From: Heterostelium multicystogenum
Lineage: Eukaryota; Evosea; Eumycetozoa; Acytosteliales; Acytosteliaceae
Assembly: GCA_003667245.1 (NCBI GenBank)
Contig: RCNN01000058.1
Coordinates: forward strand, 59,789 to 123,788
Length of the DNA: 64,000 nt
Direction of reading: 5' to 3'
The position numbers were made by a program, and so were the translations under genes. Of the stretch, positions 22,544-32,387 are shown piece after piece (within the stretch, counting starts at the first letter, position 1; the number at the start of each line of letters is the position of its first letter). The notes beneath the pieces are model-generated. The model was not told where the DNA came from, did not search any database, and saw only the letters and a program-made list of their open reading frames with translations.

Positions 22544-24229
22544 CTTTTGCTTCTTTTCTGTTGTTTTACTGATAAATAGTTGAATTGGAGTGGTGGAGTT
22601 TGTATCAAAAAATTAATTGTCGGACTTGTTGATGTTATAGTTGCTTTTGTTGTTGTTATGTACTATTAATGCTAATAATGATTTGATCTAAATTTGTGAA
22701 CTAACGATAATAATATTGTAATAAATAAAAAAAAAGACTATTCCATTTAACTAACTATGCAATGGGGCAATATCGTAAACAGGAATCTTGCTATCTTGAT
22801 TGAAATTATGATTGTTATGAGAACTAAGTTGTATCTTGAAGTCGTTTACTCTTATCTCATCAGTATTGATAACAATTAATTATCTACTAACTCTATCTGT
22901 ACTGCTGTAAACTATTTCTATTGAAAGGTGATAAATAGATGTTAGAATCATTAATATCTTAAGCAATTTTTTATGAGAATTCAAATGAAAAATAAAATCA
23001 AACAAGCTAAACTAATCAATACTGAATGTATAAATATATATATGATATTATCTCCCATCATATAATCTCAAACACAACAACAAAATATTGATAATTACAT
23101 TTAAATTGACTAAATTAAATAAAAGGTGTTTGTTTTGTTTTGTTTTGTTTTGTTATAACTTTTTAAAACAATCTATCTAATCTAAAATATCTAATATTGG
23201 TTTAGGTAGGATAGGAGGAATAGATTAATTAATTAACTTTAAAATGTGAGTTAGGTTAATTTAAAATAGTATTTGTTAGTTATTATTATTGGTTTGCTAT
23301 TAGTATTGTTGTTTGACCTTTTATTTGCTTTTGTTATTGTTGTGTTGTTTATGTTCTGTTGTTGTTGCTGTTGTTAATACTCTTTATATAAATATGGTTA
23401 TTTTTATATTAATTTTTATTTTGATAAATTAATTGTGTGTGTGTGAATATTTGTCTGTGTGGTTTGTTGTGTGTTGGTTGCTGTTTATACATTGCCCAGG
23501 TTTGCAAGTGGCAAATACAAAATAAAACTTAAACAATGATTTCATTCTTAAAAATTTAGAGATAATAATATATTTTGAATATTATTGTGTTGTGGTTCAT
23601 TGTTAATTAACTATACACCATTGCTTACGTACTACGAATAGCTACAACTAGTACTCATCAGATACACATAACACAAATATCCTTACCTACTACTGCTTCT
23701 TTCAATTAATTCTTTTTTATATATTGAGGTCTATTCTTTCTCTTATATTCTTAAGTTATTAAGTTATTTCTTTTCTAAATAAAAATATTATTATATTATT
23801 ATTCTTTATTGTTTGTTATTAGTATTATTATTTGTTATTGTTGTTAATGAATGTTATTGTTGTTTATAATATTAATTAAATAGAATTGTGGTTGTTATTT
23901 CGCAACCAGGTAAGAATGATAACAAAATAAAAAAGTAAACACAATTGTGAATGTTTGATTTAGATTTGTTGGGATTATAAAAAAAATCAAATGTTTGCTG
24001 AAAAATGGAAAAGTTTCGAATGAAAAAGCCGTTGAATTTTATTTTTTTAGTTTGCATAAATGTGTGAAAAGCCGCCACACATCAAGATGGCAATGCGGAC
24101 TTTGATAGTCCGACCACAAACTTCACATCTTCACTTCACAATACAATTTTGCATAATTATATGTTTAATTACTTATATTATTATTATTCCGACCGACCTG
24201 GTGGGCTTATTATAAATGATTGGTTTGAT
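22544..24229. other. AT-rich intergenic region
   Basis: A 1.7 kb stretch covering the promoter of TOM1-like copy B and the 3' flank of the SET gene. It contains four tandem copies of TGTTT (23129-23152), a TG-rich run at 23434-23475, and numerous T/A tracts. A 68-codon minus-strand frame at 23872-24078 is rich in Phe/Ile/Asn and not convincing. Confidence 0.55.
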
Positions 24230-25350
24230 TCAAAGTAAAATCCAGTTCCCATTGTGATGTTGGAAGGCATATGTTACATTGGCGCTTGTTGTATCGTTTG
24301 CATCGGTGATCATCACTCCATTGCAAGACTCGCGTGTACAAAGGTACTTCTTGAGAAAATTGCTTTGTGATTTGGTTTGTAGGTGATTCTGGCTTTGGCG
24401 TTGCCGCTTGCGTTGATGGCTTTTATTAGAGGAAGTTGACGAATTGTTATTGCTGTTGTTGTTGTTATTGGTACATCCACTGCATTTGCATTCAAAAAGT
24501 AATTTTCAGCAAGTTTGGTCTGTCTTTCTTGGGTTGGTAGTGAAATTTGGATATAGTTGTATACCAGCTCCGTTCCTGCAGCAATATCGGTCAGTGATAT
24601 CATCTCGAGAGCACCACTGTCGCCCTGTCGATTGACTCGGCAGATGTTGGGCTGACATGAGTGGTTGAAGAGCGATGCTTTCTCGTAGACTGCCGAGCCA
24701 ATTGAACAGTATTTGTAGGGCTCGATGGTCAAGCCAATCTCATGAGTGTTGCACTCCAATGCACACATCAAATTGAGCAATCTCTTTTGATTTCTCTCTT
24801 GGTTGATATGTGCGTCTCTGCTCATGTTGCTATTAGTGCTACTCTGCTCTTTGTTGGGCAATGCTGTGATGTATTTCACGACTTTGTTCAGTGATGACAG
24901 TCTTGCAGCTGTGAATCTCTCTTGATTGCTGACAAGCATGTCTGCAGCTGTGTTGTTCGAGTGCTCAACTCTCATTGTGAGCTTAGCCATAGTTTTGCAA
25001 TCGTAGTCAAACATTGCACTTGATGCGAGTCTCTGAAGCTGTAGGCACTCCAGGTCTGAATGCAATTGTTGTTGATTGGTGTCATTAAGCTTCCAGCACT
25101 GACTACACAAACTAATTTGCTTGCATCTGGAGCAAGTCTCCAAGCTATTCGTACCATTATCACTATTGCTATCGATGAACAGCAGCAAGCAATTATGACA
25201 TATACTCTTAGCATAAGGATCACCCCAATTGATACAATGAGCAATTGGTGTCTCTCGTAAGATGACCTGACCACGCTTAATATCCTGTGCAGCAACTAAA
25301 TATCTCCCACATTCTCTACTGTGCCGGACTTCTATTAGATTATCGCTCAT
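24230..25350 (-). CDS. SMYD-type SET/MYND methyltransferase-like protein
   Basis: Residues 1-45 form the start of a split SET domain (GRYLVAAQDIKRGQVILRET). A MYND-like zinc module follows from about residue 51: CHNCLLL...CSRCKQISLCSQCWKLND...HSDLEC. The SET core is near residues 200-265, with ASLFNHSCQPNICRV (the NHSCxPN substrate/cofactor motif) and GTELVYNYI. As read, the frame continues into a Thr/Ile-rich tail ending at 24313. Adding one base to the A5 run on the plus strand (24494-24498) instead gives NYFFECKCSGCTN, the Cys-rich post-SET motif (CxCxxC). The frame then stays open to a stop at 24230-24232 through KYLCTRESCNGVMI, a further CxxxxCxG pair typical of SMYD proteins. I therefore extend the gene to 24230. 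Substrate unknown. Confidence 0.86.
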
Positions 25351-25703
25351 TGATCGATCGAACAGACAATTGTCTATTCTCTTTAAATTATTCAGAAATT
25401 ATGAATTAATTACATGCAAGTCGTTCGGTTTTTAGACAAACTTAATTTAAACTCAAAATAGAAATATTATTAATATTAATAATAATAATCAAATTTAAAA
25501 GACAATAATTATGTTGATTAGGTGATTCTTTGTTTTTATGAATAAAGGTTAAAATGAAACTGTATCTCATTGATTAAAAGAACATAGTTTAAAGAGATGT
25601 TAAAAGTTAATAATAATACCTCAGGTTTATACATTTAGCATTTCATTATAATAAACCAAAATACAAATAGTAGTATTTCAACTCCAACTTTATTGTTTCC
25701 ATA

Positions 25704-25725
25704 CTATACTAACCGGTTAGTATAG
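25704..25725. repeat. 22-bp perfect palindrome
   Basis: The half-site CTATACTAACC is followed immediately by its reverse complement GGTTAGTATAG, with no spacer. The immediate outer bases (A and A) do not pair, so the symmetry ends sharply. It sits five bases upstream of the larger foldback at 25730. Confidence 0.75.
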
Positions 25726-25729
25726 AATG

Positions 25730-25832
25730 ATTCCATATCATTTTCAAATATTCTTAAGTTAACCTTCTATGGTTAAGATATTTTATCCAACTTAATATCA
25801 TTGTTTGGAAATTGATTGAATAGATATGGAAT
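25730..25832. repeat. nested imperfect foldback (about 100 bp)
   Basis: Arms pair in order from the outside in: ATTCCATATC (25730) with GATATGGAAT (25823), perfect over ten; TTTTCAAA (25741) with TTTGGAAA (25804), eight pairs with one G-T; TTAAGTT (25754) with AACTTAA (25789), perfect; AACC (25761) with GGTT (25771) around the loop TTCTAT. Unpaired spacers lie between the arms. It could be a small foldback element or a structured transcript. Confidence 0.65.
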
Positions 25833-26460
25833 ATCAAATTTGGTTAAAGATCTGATGAAAGAATGAACCCTACAACACTCTCTTTGATGATAATATATTT
25901 CTCTTCTATAAATGAGTTTATAATATGTATTGTTTTAGTTTTAGATTGGGTACACTAATAAAAAGCTTGTTCAAATGGAAGGTAAACTAAGAAACTTATT
26001 TGGCCGGAGATGTTCGAATCATACCCCTCTTTCAGGTAGGACAAAGTAGTTTACATCTTCAAAAACGAACTAGAGAATTAAGATCTGGAACATAAATTTT
26101 AAAACTGATTGAAAATGAATGCCGTCCCCAAAAGAGTAAAACTTTGTCGAAATTTAATTAAATATCAATCATTTTGATAAAAAGTGCAAAGATCTAAAGG
26201 AGAATCTAAAAGTCAAAAGTCCATTCACTTCGCAAAAACAATCAATTTCTAATAAAGTTAATATCCTCTTTATTTTTATTGTAAATTGATTTCTGAAGTT
26301 TGTTCTTTTGTTCTTTGGTGAAGTTAAAAAAGGGAGTAATATACCTCCTTTAATTTTCGCAAACCATCATGATTCATGTAAAATTTCAAACCCAATCAAA
26401 AGGGGTGTTAGTATGTATTTTATTTAAATCGCCAAACACATGGATTCGTGATAATTTTAA

Positions 26461-26516
26461 ATCGTTGGTTCATGAAATAACTAACGATCTAAGTTTAGTG
26501 ACATGAAGTCACTGAT
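26461..26516. repeat. two tandem hairpins
   Basis: The first stem is ATCGTTGGTT paired with AACTAACGAT (nine Watson-Crick pairs and one G-T) around an eight-base loop. The second, a dozen bases on, is AGTGAC paired with GTCACT around a five-base loop, followed by TGATGATG. They lie 240 to 290 bases upstream of the LysM gene start. No transcript is evident. Confidence 0.55.
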
Positions 26517-26676
26517 GATGTAGATTACAACTTTTTTGGGATAGGTTCCGGAACCCTTTGGGAGTATGTTGCCAATGTGATCACATCCTTCTTAACCTCC
26601 TAATTCCCAAGTGATATCGTTATGGTGATTTACAATAAATATTAAATTTCTGGCTTCAAGATATTCCCCAAATCAC

Positions 26677-26685
26677 TATAAATAA
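26677..26685 (+). promoter_or_regulatory. TATA element of the LysM protein gene
   Basis: TATAAATAA lies 69 bases before the preferred start codon at 26754, in a promoter that is otherwise not made of long A/T runs. The spacing fits dictyostelid promoters. Confidence 0.4.
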
Positions 26686-26753
26686 TCAAGATTCAGGGAT
26701 TGTAAATACCATTATCAAATCATTCCAAATTGAATTATATATTACCTACAACT

Positions 26754-27533
26754 ATGTTTAAGCAAATTATTATATTATCTGTAACATTGCTCGCAGTGAG
26801 CTCTGCTATCCCTTTCGGTCAAGTTTTCACTGGACAAGCCTCATTCTACAATGATGCTGGTATTGGTTCATGCGGTACCTCCATCAATGCTGCCACTCAA
26901 ATGTTGGTTGCTGCTCCAGCTGCCCACTGGACCTCTGCCAATCCAAACAGTGATCCACTCTGCAGCAATGTATTTATTAAGGTTACTTACAACGGAAACA
27001 CCATCACTGTCCCAGTCAAGGACAAATGTCCATCATGCCCAGCCAACAAGATCGATCTTTCTCAACCAGCTTTTGCTTCTTTGGCCAACACCGACCTCGG
27101 AATCATCCCAATCACATGGGAATATGTCAGTGGTTCCACTGGAGGATCTACTACATCTGGTGGATCAACTACCGGTACAAGCGGATGTGGTAACAAGGTT
27201 ACCGTTGCCTCTGGTGATACTTGCTATGCTGTTTGGACTAACAAGTGTGGAAAGACCTGGGACCAAAACGCTTTCAACCAAGCCAATCCAGGAGTAAACT
27301 GCAACTCACTCCAAATTGGACAACAACTCTGCTGTGGTGGTAGTGGAAGTGGATCATCAACCACTGGATCCGGTGCATGCTCCATCAAGCAGTCTGTTGC
27401 CTCTGGTGAGGGATGTTATCAAGTTTGGACCGCCAAGTGTGGAAATGCCTGGGATGAAGCAACCTTCTACTCCAAGAATCCAGGAGTCAACTGCAATGCT
27501 CTCCAAGTTGGTCAACAACTTTGCTGCAATTAA
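26754..27533 (+). CDS. secreted double-psi beta-barrel (expansin/barwin-like) protein with two LysM domains
   Basis: I prefer the ATG at 26754, because MFKQIIILSVTLLAVSSA is a clean signal peptide; an in-frame ATG at 26730 adds eight residues before it. Residues 20-125 form a small double-psi barrel (GQASFYNDAGIGSCGT, VPVKDKCPSCPANKIDLS, ITWEYV) as in RlpA, barwin and expansin-related proteins. A Gly/Ser/Thr linker follows, then two fungal-type LysM units: VASGDTCYAVWTNKC...NPGVNCNSLQIGQQLCC and VASGEGCYQVWTAKC...NPGVNCNALQVGQQLCC, joined by a second GSGSSTTGSG linker. LysM binds GlcNAc polymers such as chitin or peptidoglycan; the barrel may be a wall-loosening or inhibitory module. A secreted glycan-binding role is likely. 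Codon use is markedly C-rich, suggesting high expression. Confidence 0.87.
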   Translation: MFKQIIILSVTLLAVSSAIPFGQVFTGQASFYNDAGIGSCGTSINAATQMLVAAPAAHWTSANPNSDPLCSNVFIKVTYNGNTITVPVKDKCPSCPANKIDLSQPAFASLANTDLGIIPITWEYVSGSTGGSTTSGGSTTGTSGCGNKVTVASGDTCYAVWTNKCGKTWDQNAFNQANPGVNCNSLQIGQQLCCGGSGSGSSTTGSGACSIKQSVASGEGCYQVWTAKCGNAWDEATFYSKNPGVNCNALQVGQQLCCN

Positions 27534-27707
27534 ATAAAATATTTATATGAAATCTACTTGACTAAAGTAGATTTACTTGTCCCCAACTCTCTAAATTAAT
27601 AATCTTCTGAAATATTTATTATATATCCAACGATTTTAAGTAAATGGGTATTAGATCAATTGCTTATGATTACAATTTATTTGAAAAGTTGATGCACACA
27701 ATGCTGT

Positions 27708-28513
27708 TTACTTTCTAGCTTTTTCGTATCTTTCAGCAACATTGCTCCAGTTGACAACTTGCCAGATGTTCTTCAAATATTCTGGTCTGGCGTTCTTGTA
27801 CTAAATTGATTTGTTAATAGATTGATCAATTTTTATAGTGTCACACCTATTCTATACATACTTGAAGGTAGTAAGCGTGCTCCCAAACGTCAATACCCAA
27901 CAATGGGGTGAAATCAGTGAGTGGATCTTGATTGGCACAGGTGTGGATGAGCAATCTCTTGGATTCATTGCAATATCCTAACCAACCCCAACCGGAACCT
28001 TGGATGGCGGCAGTCTTTGTATTGAATTTCTCAATGAATTTCTCAAGTGAACTGATGATCATGATCGATATCAGTATAATGTAGATTATAAAAGTCATAA
28101 TATTGGACAACTTACCCGTATTGTTGGTTGATGGCATCGGCCAATGGACCAGTTGGTGCAACACCACCTTGGGCATTCTTTGGTGCAAGGTTGGTCCAGA
28201 AGATGCTGTGATTGACGTGACCACCACCGTTGAACTTGATGGCTGGCTGGAGGGCAATGCAACCAGCGAGGTTCTTGGCAGCTTCGCAGGCAGCATACTT
28301 GTCGAGGGCGATGTTCAAATTATTTACATAGGTTTGGTGATGCTTTTCGTAGTGAACCTTCATGATGTCAGCGCTGATGACTGGCTCAAGGGCACCAAAG
28401 TCGTATGGCAATGGTGGAAGAGTGTAAGAGTTGGAAGCACTACCGAATGCTCTGACACCGACGGCGTTGTTAGCCAAGGCGACTGACTTGTTCAAACCTC
28501 TAACGAAATTCAT
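27708..28513 (-). CDS. sod2: mitochondrial manganese superoxide dismutase
   Basis: Converts superoxide to peroxide and oxygen in the mitochondrial matrix. Three exons (28513-28116, 28051-27862, 27800-27708) add to 226 residues in frame. A presequence ([20 protein letters not shown]) precedes [17 protein letters not shown]. Metal ligands are in place: H in [16 protein letters not shown] in [11 protein letters not shown], and D/H in [20 protein letters not shown]. The GSGWGWLGY and NQDPL motifs match the Mn-type mitochondrial enzyme closely. The gene is intact. It is convergent with the LysM gene (174 bases apart) and divergent from ufd1. The symbol follows the mammalian name for the mitochondrial enzyme. 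Confidence 0.93.
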
Positions 28514-29009
28514 ATTTTATTTCTACTTTTTGATAAATGAGTTATACACTTGTTTAATTTGTTAATGGATGGTGACTGAATGACTGAATGACTGAATGAC
28601 TTGATTTTTATTAACTCTGCAAATTAAACAATGAATGAAGTTACAGATCCTTTTGTGCACAACAACACTCCAAATTAATCAATTTTTTTGTAAAAGTAAT
28701 GTCACACCAAGATGGAATAATTGGAAGATAGCTTCTCTGAATGAAGTTCATCAAAAATTATTATCAATTAATTAATTTCATTTTTTATTGAATTTTTAAA
28801 ATGAATGAACAGTCAATATGAGTATTAAAAAAGAATGGTGTCAAATATATATGATATAATTTCTCACTTTCATTAGAATTTAAATTACTCATAATATTTG
28901 CTTTAACACTTCACAACTGATATTTATTTAGTAGTTCTTTACAACTGTATTTTATTTTAGTTTAGTCTTAATAGTTTAGTTAGTATAAAGTATATAATAC
29001 AAATTTAAA

Positions 29010-30241
29010 ATGGTAAGTTTATCTAATAGTTATAGTTGTTACTGGTGTAACTGTTGTTTCAATTCCTAATTACCTAATCTTTGCAATATTGTTGTTGTTA
29101 TTGTTGTTTCCCTCTAGAATTTTAATAACTTTTTATTCCAAGGACAAGGTGGTGGTAATATACCAACTGGTAAATTCAACCAAAATTACTGTGTTATGAA
29201 TATTGCCCTCTCTGGTAAAGCCCATCTCGAATCTGGTGGAAAGAGTATGTTGCAAAGACATTCATCTATGTGTCGACACTGACTAACAAGCCAATTAGTT
29301 TTACTACCACCAAGCGCATTAAATACACTCAGTCGTTTGAATATTCAATTCCCTATGCAGTTTGAAATATCAAATCCAGAGAAGCATAGATCTTCACATT
29401 GTGGTGTTTTTAGAGTTTACAGCAGAGGAGGGTGTTTGCTATATGCCAAAATGGATGATGAACAATCTACACCTTAAAGATCAAGATATCGTGTCAATAA
29501 AGAGCGCTGCACTCCCCTATGGTCAATTTGTCAAGATTCAGCCACACACACAGGCTTTCATGGAAACTGCTAATCCAAAGGCAATGTAAGTACCAAGATT
29601 GCAACCTGATTCCTCCTATTTATATATAGATATATATCGTACCAAACTAACCTATTGTACAACAGTCTTGAGAAAGCATTCAGAAAGTTTGCAACTTTGA
29701 CAAAGGCAGAGGATATCGTCATCGAATACAATAATAAGAATTACACTTTGAGAGTGTTGGAAATCAAACCAAACAATCCATCCAACGCCATCTCTATTAT
29801 TGAAACTGATATATCTGTCGATTTTGCACCAGCTTTGGACGAGAAAAAAGAGGAGACATACAAACCACAGACTACAGGATTCACATTTGGTACAACGAGT
29901 GTCGCCAAGCTTATTCCACCAGGAAGTTCAAAAAAACCTGCCACAGACTCTGACGAAGAGGAGTCATCCGATGAAGATGAGCCAAAATTCAAGGCATTCA
30001 GCGGTGGTGGTGCCAGATTGGACGGCAAATCCGGAACACCAACTACACCACCAAAGCATATGCTTGGAACTTCTCCAAAACCACCAACCAATTCTCCACC
30101 TGTAATTATCATTTCTATCAACTAACTCATTACGTATACTAACTAATGTAATTATTTTTCAAATAGAATAACAACAAGAATGATAACAACAGCAGTGGCG
30201 GATTTGTAGCATTTAGTGGAAAAGGATACAGCTTGAAATAA
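29010..30241 (+). CDS. ufd1: UFD1, ubiquitin-binding cofactor of CDC48/p97
   Basis: UFD1 with NPL4 recruits ubiquitinated clients to the Cdc48 segregase for ER-associated and other degradation. Five exons: 29010-29012 (the start codon alone), 29118-29244, 29299-29585, 29666-30101 and 30167-30241, about 308 residues. The double-psi barrel region reads GGNIPTGKFNQNYCVMNIAL, LLPPSALNTLSRLNIQFPM, FEISNPEKHRSSHCGVLEFT, AEEGVCYMPKWMMNNL and FVKIQPHTQAFMETANPKAI, all standard UFD1. The C-terminal half is acidic and ends GGFVAFSGKGYSLK, a typical SHP-like p97-binding end (FxGxG form). A T5 run at 29407-29411 appears one T too long and breaks the frame before LEFTAEEG. The intron directly after ATG is supported by the GTAAGT donor and exact phase. 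Confidence 0.92.
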
Positions 30242-30512
30242 AAGCATGGTGTAATTGGCGAACAATAATTAGATTTTTAAATTCAAATTGAAAGAGATAA
30301 ATTTAAAGATTATGTATAAAGTATAAACAAGACTAATCAAATCGACTTAACAATTACCATCTCGAACCAATTCTGTCCATTGCATGTTTTTTTTTTTTAT
30401 CATAAATAGACGTTACTCTTCATGCTTTACTTGATAATCTACAGTTTGTCAATTGCTTTCATTTATTTAGTGTTTCTTAGTTTCTTAATGAAGCAGCTAT
30501 TGTTTTGCGCGT

Positions 30513-31383
30513 TTATCTAACTTGATGCATGACTGGGTCGAGTTTTGGTGCATCCAATGGCTTTGAAATGGAAATACTGTCCAATCCGACTTGAGTTTTA
30601 CCACCATCACCTCTAACTTGATCGTTGACGGTATCCAACTTTGGTGCATTTACTGGTTTTGAAATATGGATACTGTCCAAACCAACTTGAGTCTTACCAC
30701 CATCACCTCTGACTTGATCATTGACAGTGTCCAACTTTGGTGCGTTTACTGGTTTTGAAATGTGCATACTGTCCAAACCAACTTGAGTTTTTCCAGCATC
30801 TCCTCTAAACTTGTTGGTTTACAGTGTCCAACTTTGGTGCATCTGTTATTCAAATGTTAATTATAACAGAACCAATTTTCCATGTGTACACACGATACTT
30901 ACTGATTGGCTTGGCAAGACCAAGTGAGTCAGTTGATTGAGTTCCAATGATGTGATCAGTTCCAAAACCAGTGACTGGATAATGGTTCTTGCAATATACT
31001 TTATCATTGATACACTTGTAGTTTGTCAAAGTCAGTTGCCAATTGCATGTTTCACCTGTCTCAATGTAATTAGTTATTATTTCCAAATTTTGAAAACTAT
31101 CAACACCTCCACCATCCAATCTGGTCACCGACCACCACTACATTCCATTCCTTCCCAGCCCAACTCCAACAACTCATCCAAGTCACTCCTTACATTTGAA
31201 ACACATCTTATGCCAGCATGCTTTGGCAGCAGTTACACTAATATCAATCAATAACGAATCAGTAAGCAATCCACCACGTTATTCAATGCCTATCTTTCAT
31301 AAAAACAAGAACAGGTTTGGAACTTACCCTTCCAATTCATAAACTCTAACACCACATTTATTACACTTTCCCAAAGTTGCCAT
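30513..31383 (-). CDS. single-LIM-domain protein with a C-terminal 32-residue repeat array
   Basis: The LIM domain is assembled over three exons: MATLGKCNKCGVRVYELEG, then VTAAKACWHKMCFKC, then ETCNWQLTLTNYKCINDKVY and CKNHYPVTGFG. All eight zinc ligands are present (CxxC, HxxC, CxxC, CxxH). The rest is about four copies of a 32-residue unit, KTQVGLDSIHISKPVNAPKL then DTVNDQVRGDGG. The first, diverged copy (GTQSTDSLGLAKPI) ends at an intron that lies inside the repeat. An AAA run at 30807-30809 seems one base too long; removing it keeps QQVRGDAGKT in frame. Dictyostelid LIM proteins of this size bind F-actin or cortical proteins; that role is inferred. Convergent with ufd1. Confidence 0.85.
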
Positions 31384-32387
31384 ATTTTATAAAACTGAAA
31401 TTTTAATTAATTTATACTATAATATAACAAATACAAAAATTGATTGATTGATTGATAAATAAATAAATATACAAATAAATAAATAAATAAGAATGAATGA
31501 TCCAAATTATAATATAATAGTAAAGTTTACTGAAATGTTTATAAAGTTTGATTGGTTGTTGGATAAAAATCAATTTTTATTTTTTGAATATTCAATTTGT
31601 GTTTTCTTTTAAAAATAAATTTGGGTCAAGCCACCTTGGCCTCAATTTTGCAAATCAGTTAGATTGAAACAATTTTTATGATAACATATACATAAATATA
31701 ATAAGGAATTGATCTTGATTCATTTTCATATGATTCAGTTGATACAAACTCTAGTATTCAAAGTTGTGATGTACAATACCTCACATATCGTTTATCTAAT
31801 TAATCTACAAACATAATAAAAAATATTGGACACATAAAAGAAACTGTAAAAGACTAATTAGTCTTCTTTTAATTTATTACCTTTTTAAAAATATAAAATG
31901 ATCTAGTGTGACTGACCAATGAACTACAATGACATAACTAGTCGAAAGGCATTCACTAATCTCATATTAATACCAACACTCTATGTAACGATACCAATGT
32001 GGTATGAAGGTATCACAAAACAAATCTCAATCAGATCGCAAAAGCAAAACAAAAAAACAAAAAACAAAAAAAAACAAATATTTAAAAAATCACAATCAAA
32101 TAAAAATTAAGGTAGCACTTGTTTTTTTGATTTGGTTTATTGTGTAAAATAATAATTGTTATCAGGTGATTGATTGATTCCATTCACTGAATTTCATATA
32201 TTAGATATAAGATATAAGATAGATATTATAACTAATATATCGTAAAACTATATCATATATTCAATTTGTATTTTTATTATATTTGTTAGCAAAGATAGAG
32301 ATTAGAAGAGATAGAATAGAGAGGATAGAGATAGAATAGAGACTTGTAAATATATATAGATCGAATAAAGAATTAAAGAAGTAAAGG
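31384..32387. other. divergent intergenic region between the LIM gene and scrA
   Basis: It should hold both promoters. Simple sequence dominates: ATTG repeats near 31440-31455, AAAT repeats near 31455-31490, and an AAAAC/AAAAAC run near 32040-32080. A 63-codon plus-strand frame (31919-32110) ends in Lys/Asn/Gln-rich filler and is not supported. Repeated GATAGAGA/TAGAATAGAG motifs at about 32300-32340 precede the scrA start. Confidence 0.5.

Larger units (their letters stand above)
25351..26753. other. non-coding region rich in inverted repeats between the SET gene and the LysM protein gene
   Basis: No convincing open frame. The stretch holds a 22-bp perfect palindrome (25704-25725), a nested imperfect foldback (25730-25832), two consecutive hairpins (26461-26516) and a GGTTCCGGAACC palindrome (about 26544-26555). 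A TATA element for the LysM gene lies at its downstream end. A GTTCGAATC string near 26012 resembles a tRNA T-loop, but the flanking stems do not pair. Confidence 0.6.

Noticed and set aside
26000..26030. tRNA-like T-loop string GTTCGAATC.
   Set aside because: The flanking five-base stems do not pair and no anticodon arm or acceptor stem could be assembled on either strand.
31919..32110. 63-residue plus-strand frame between the LIM gene and scrA.
   Set aside because: It ends in Lys/Asn/Gln filler from an AAAAC run and has no recognisable features.
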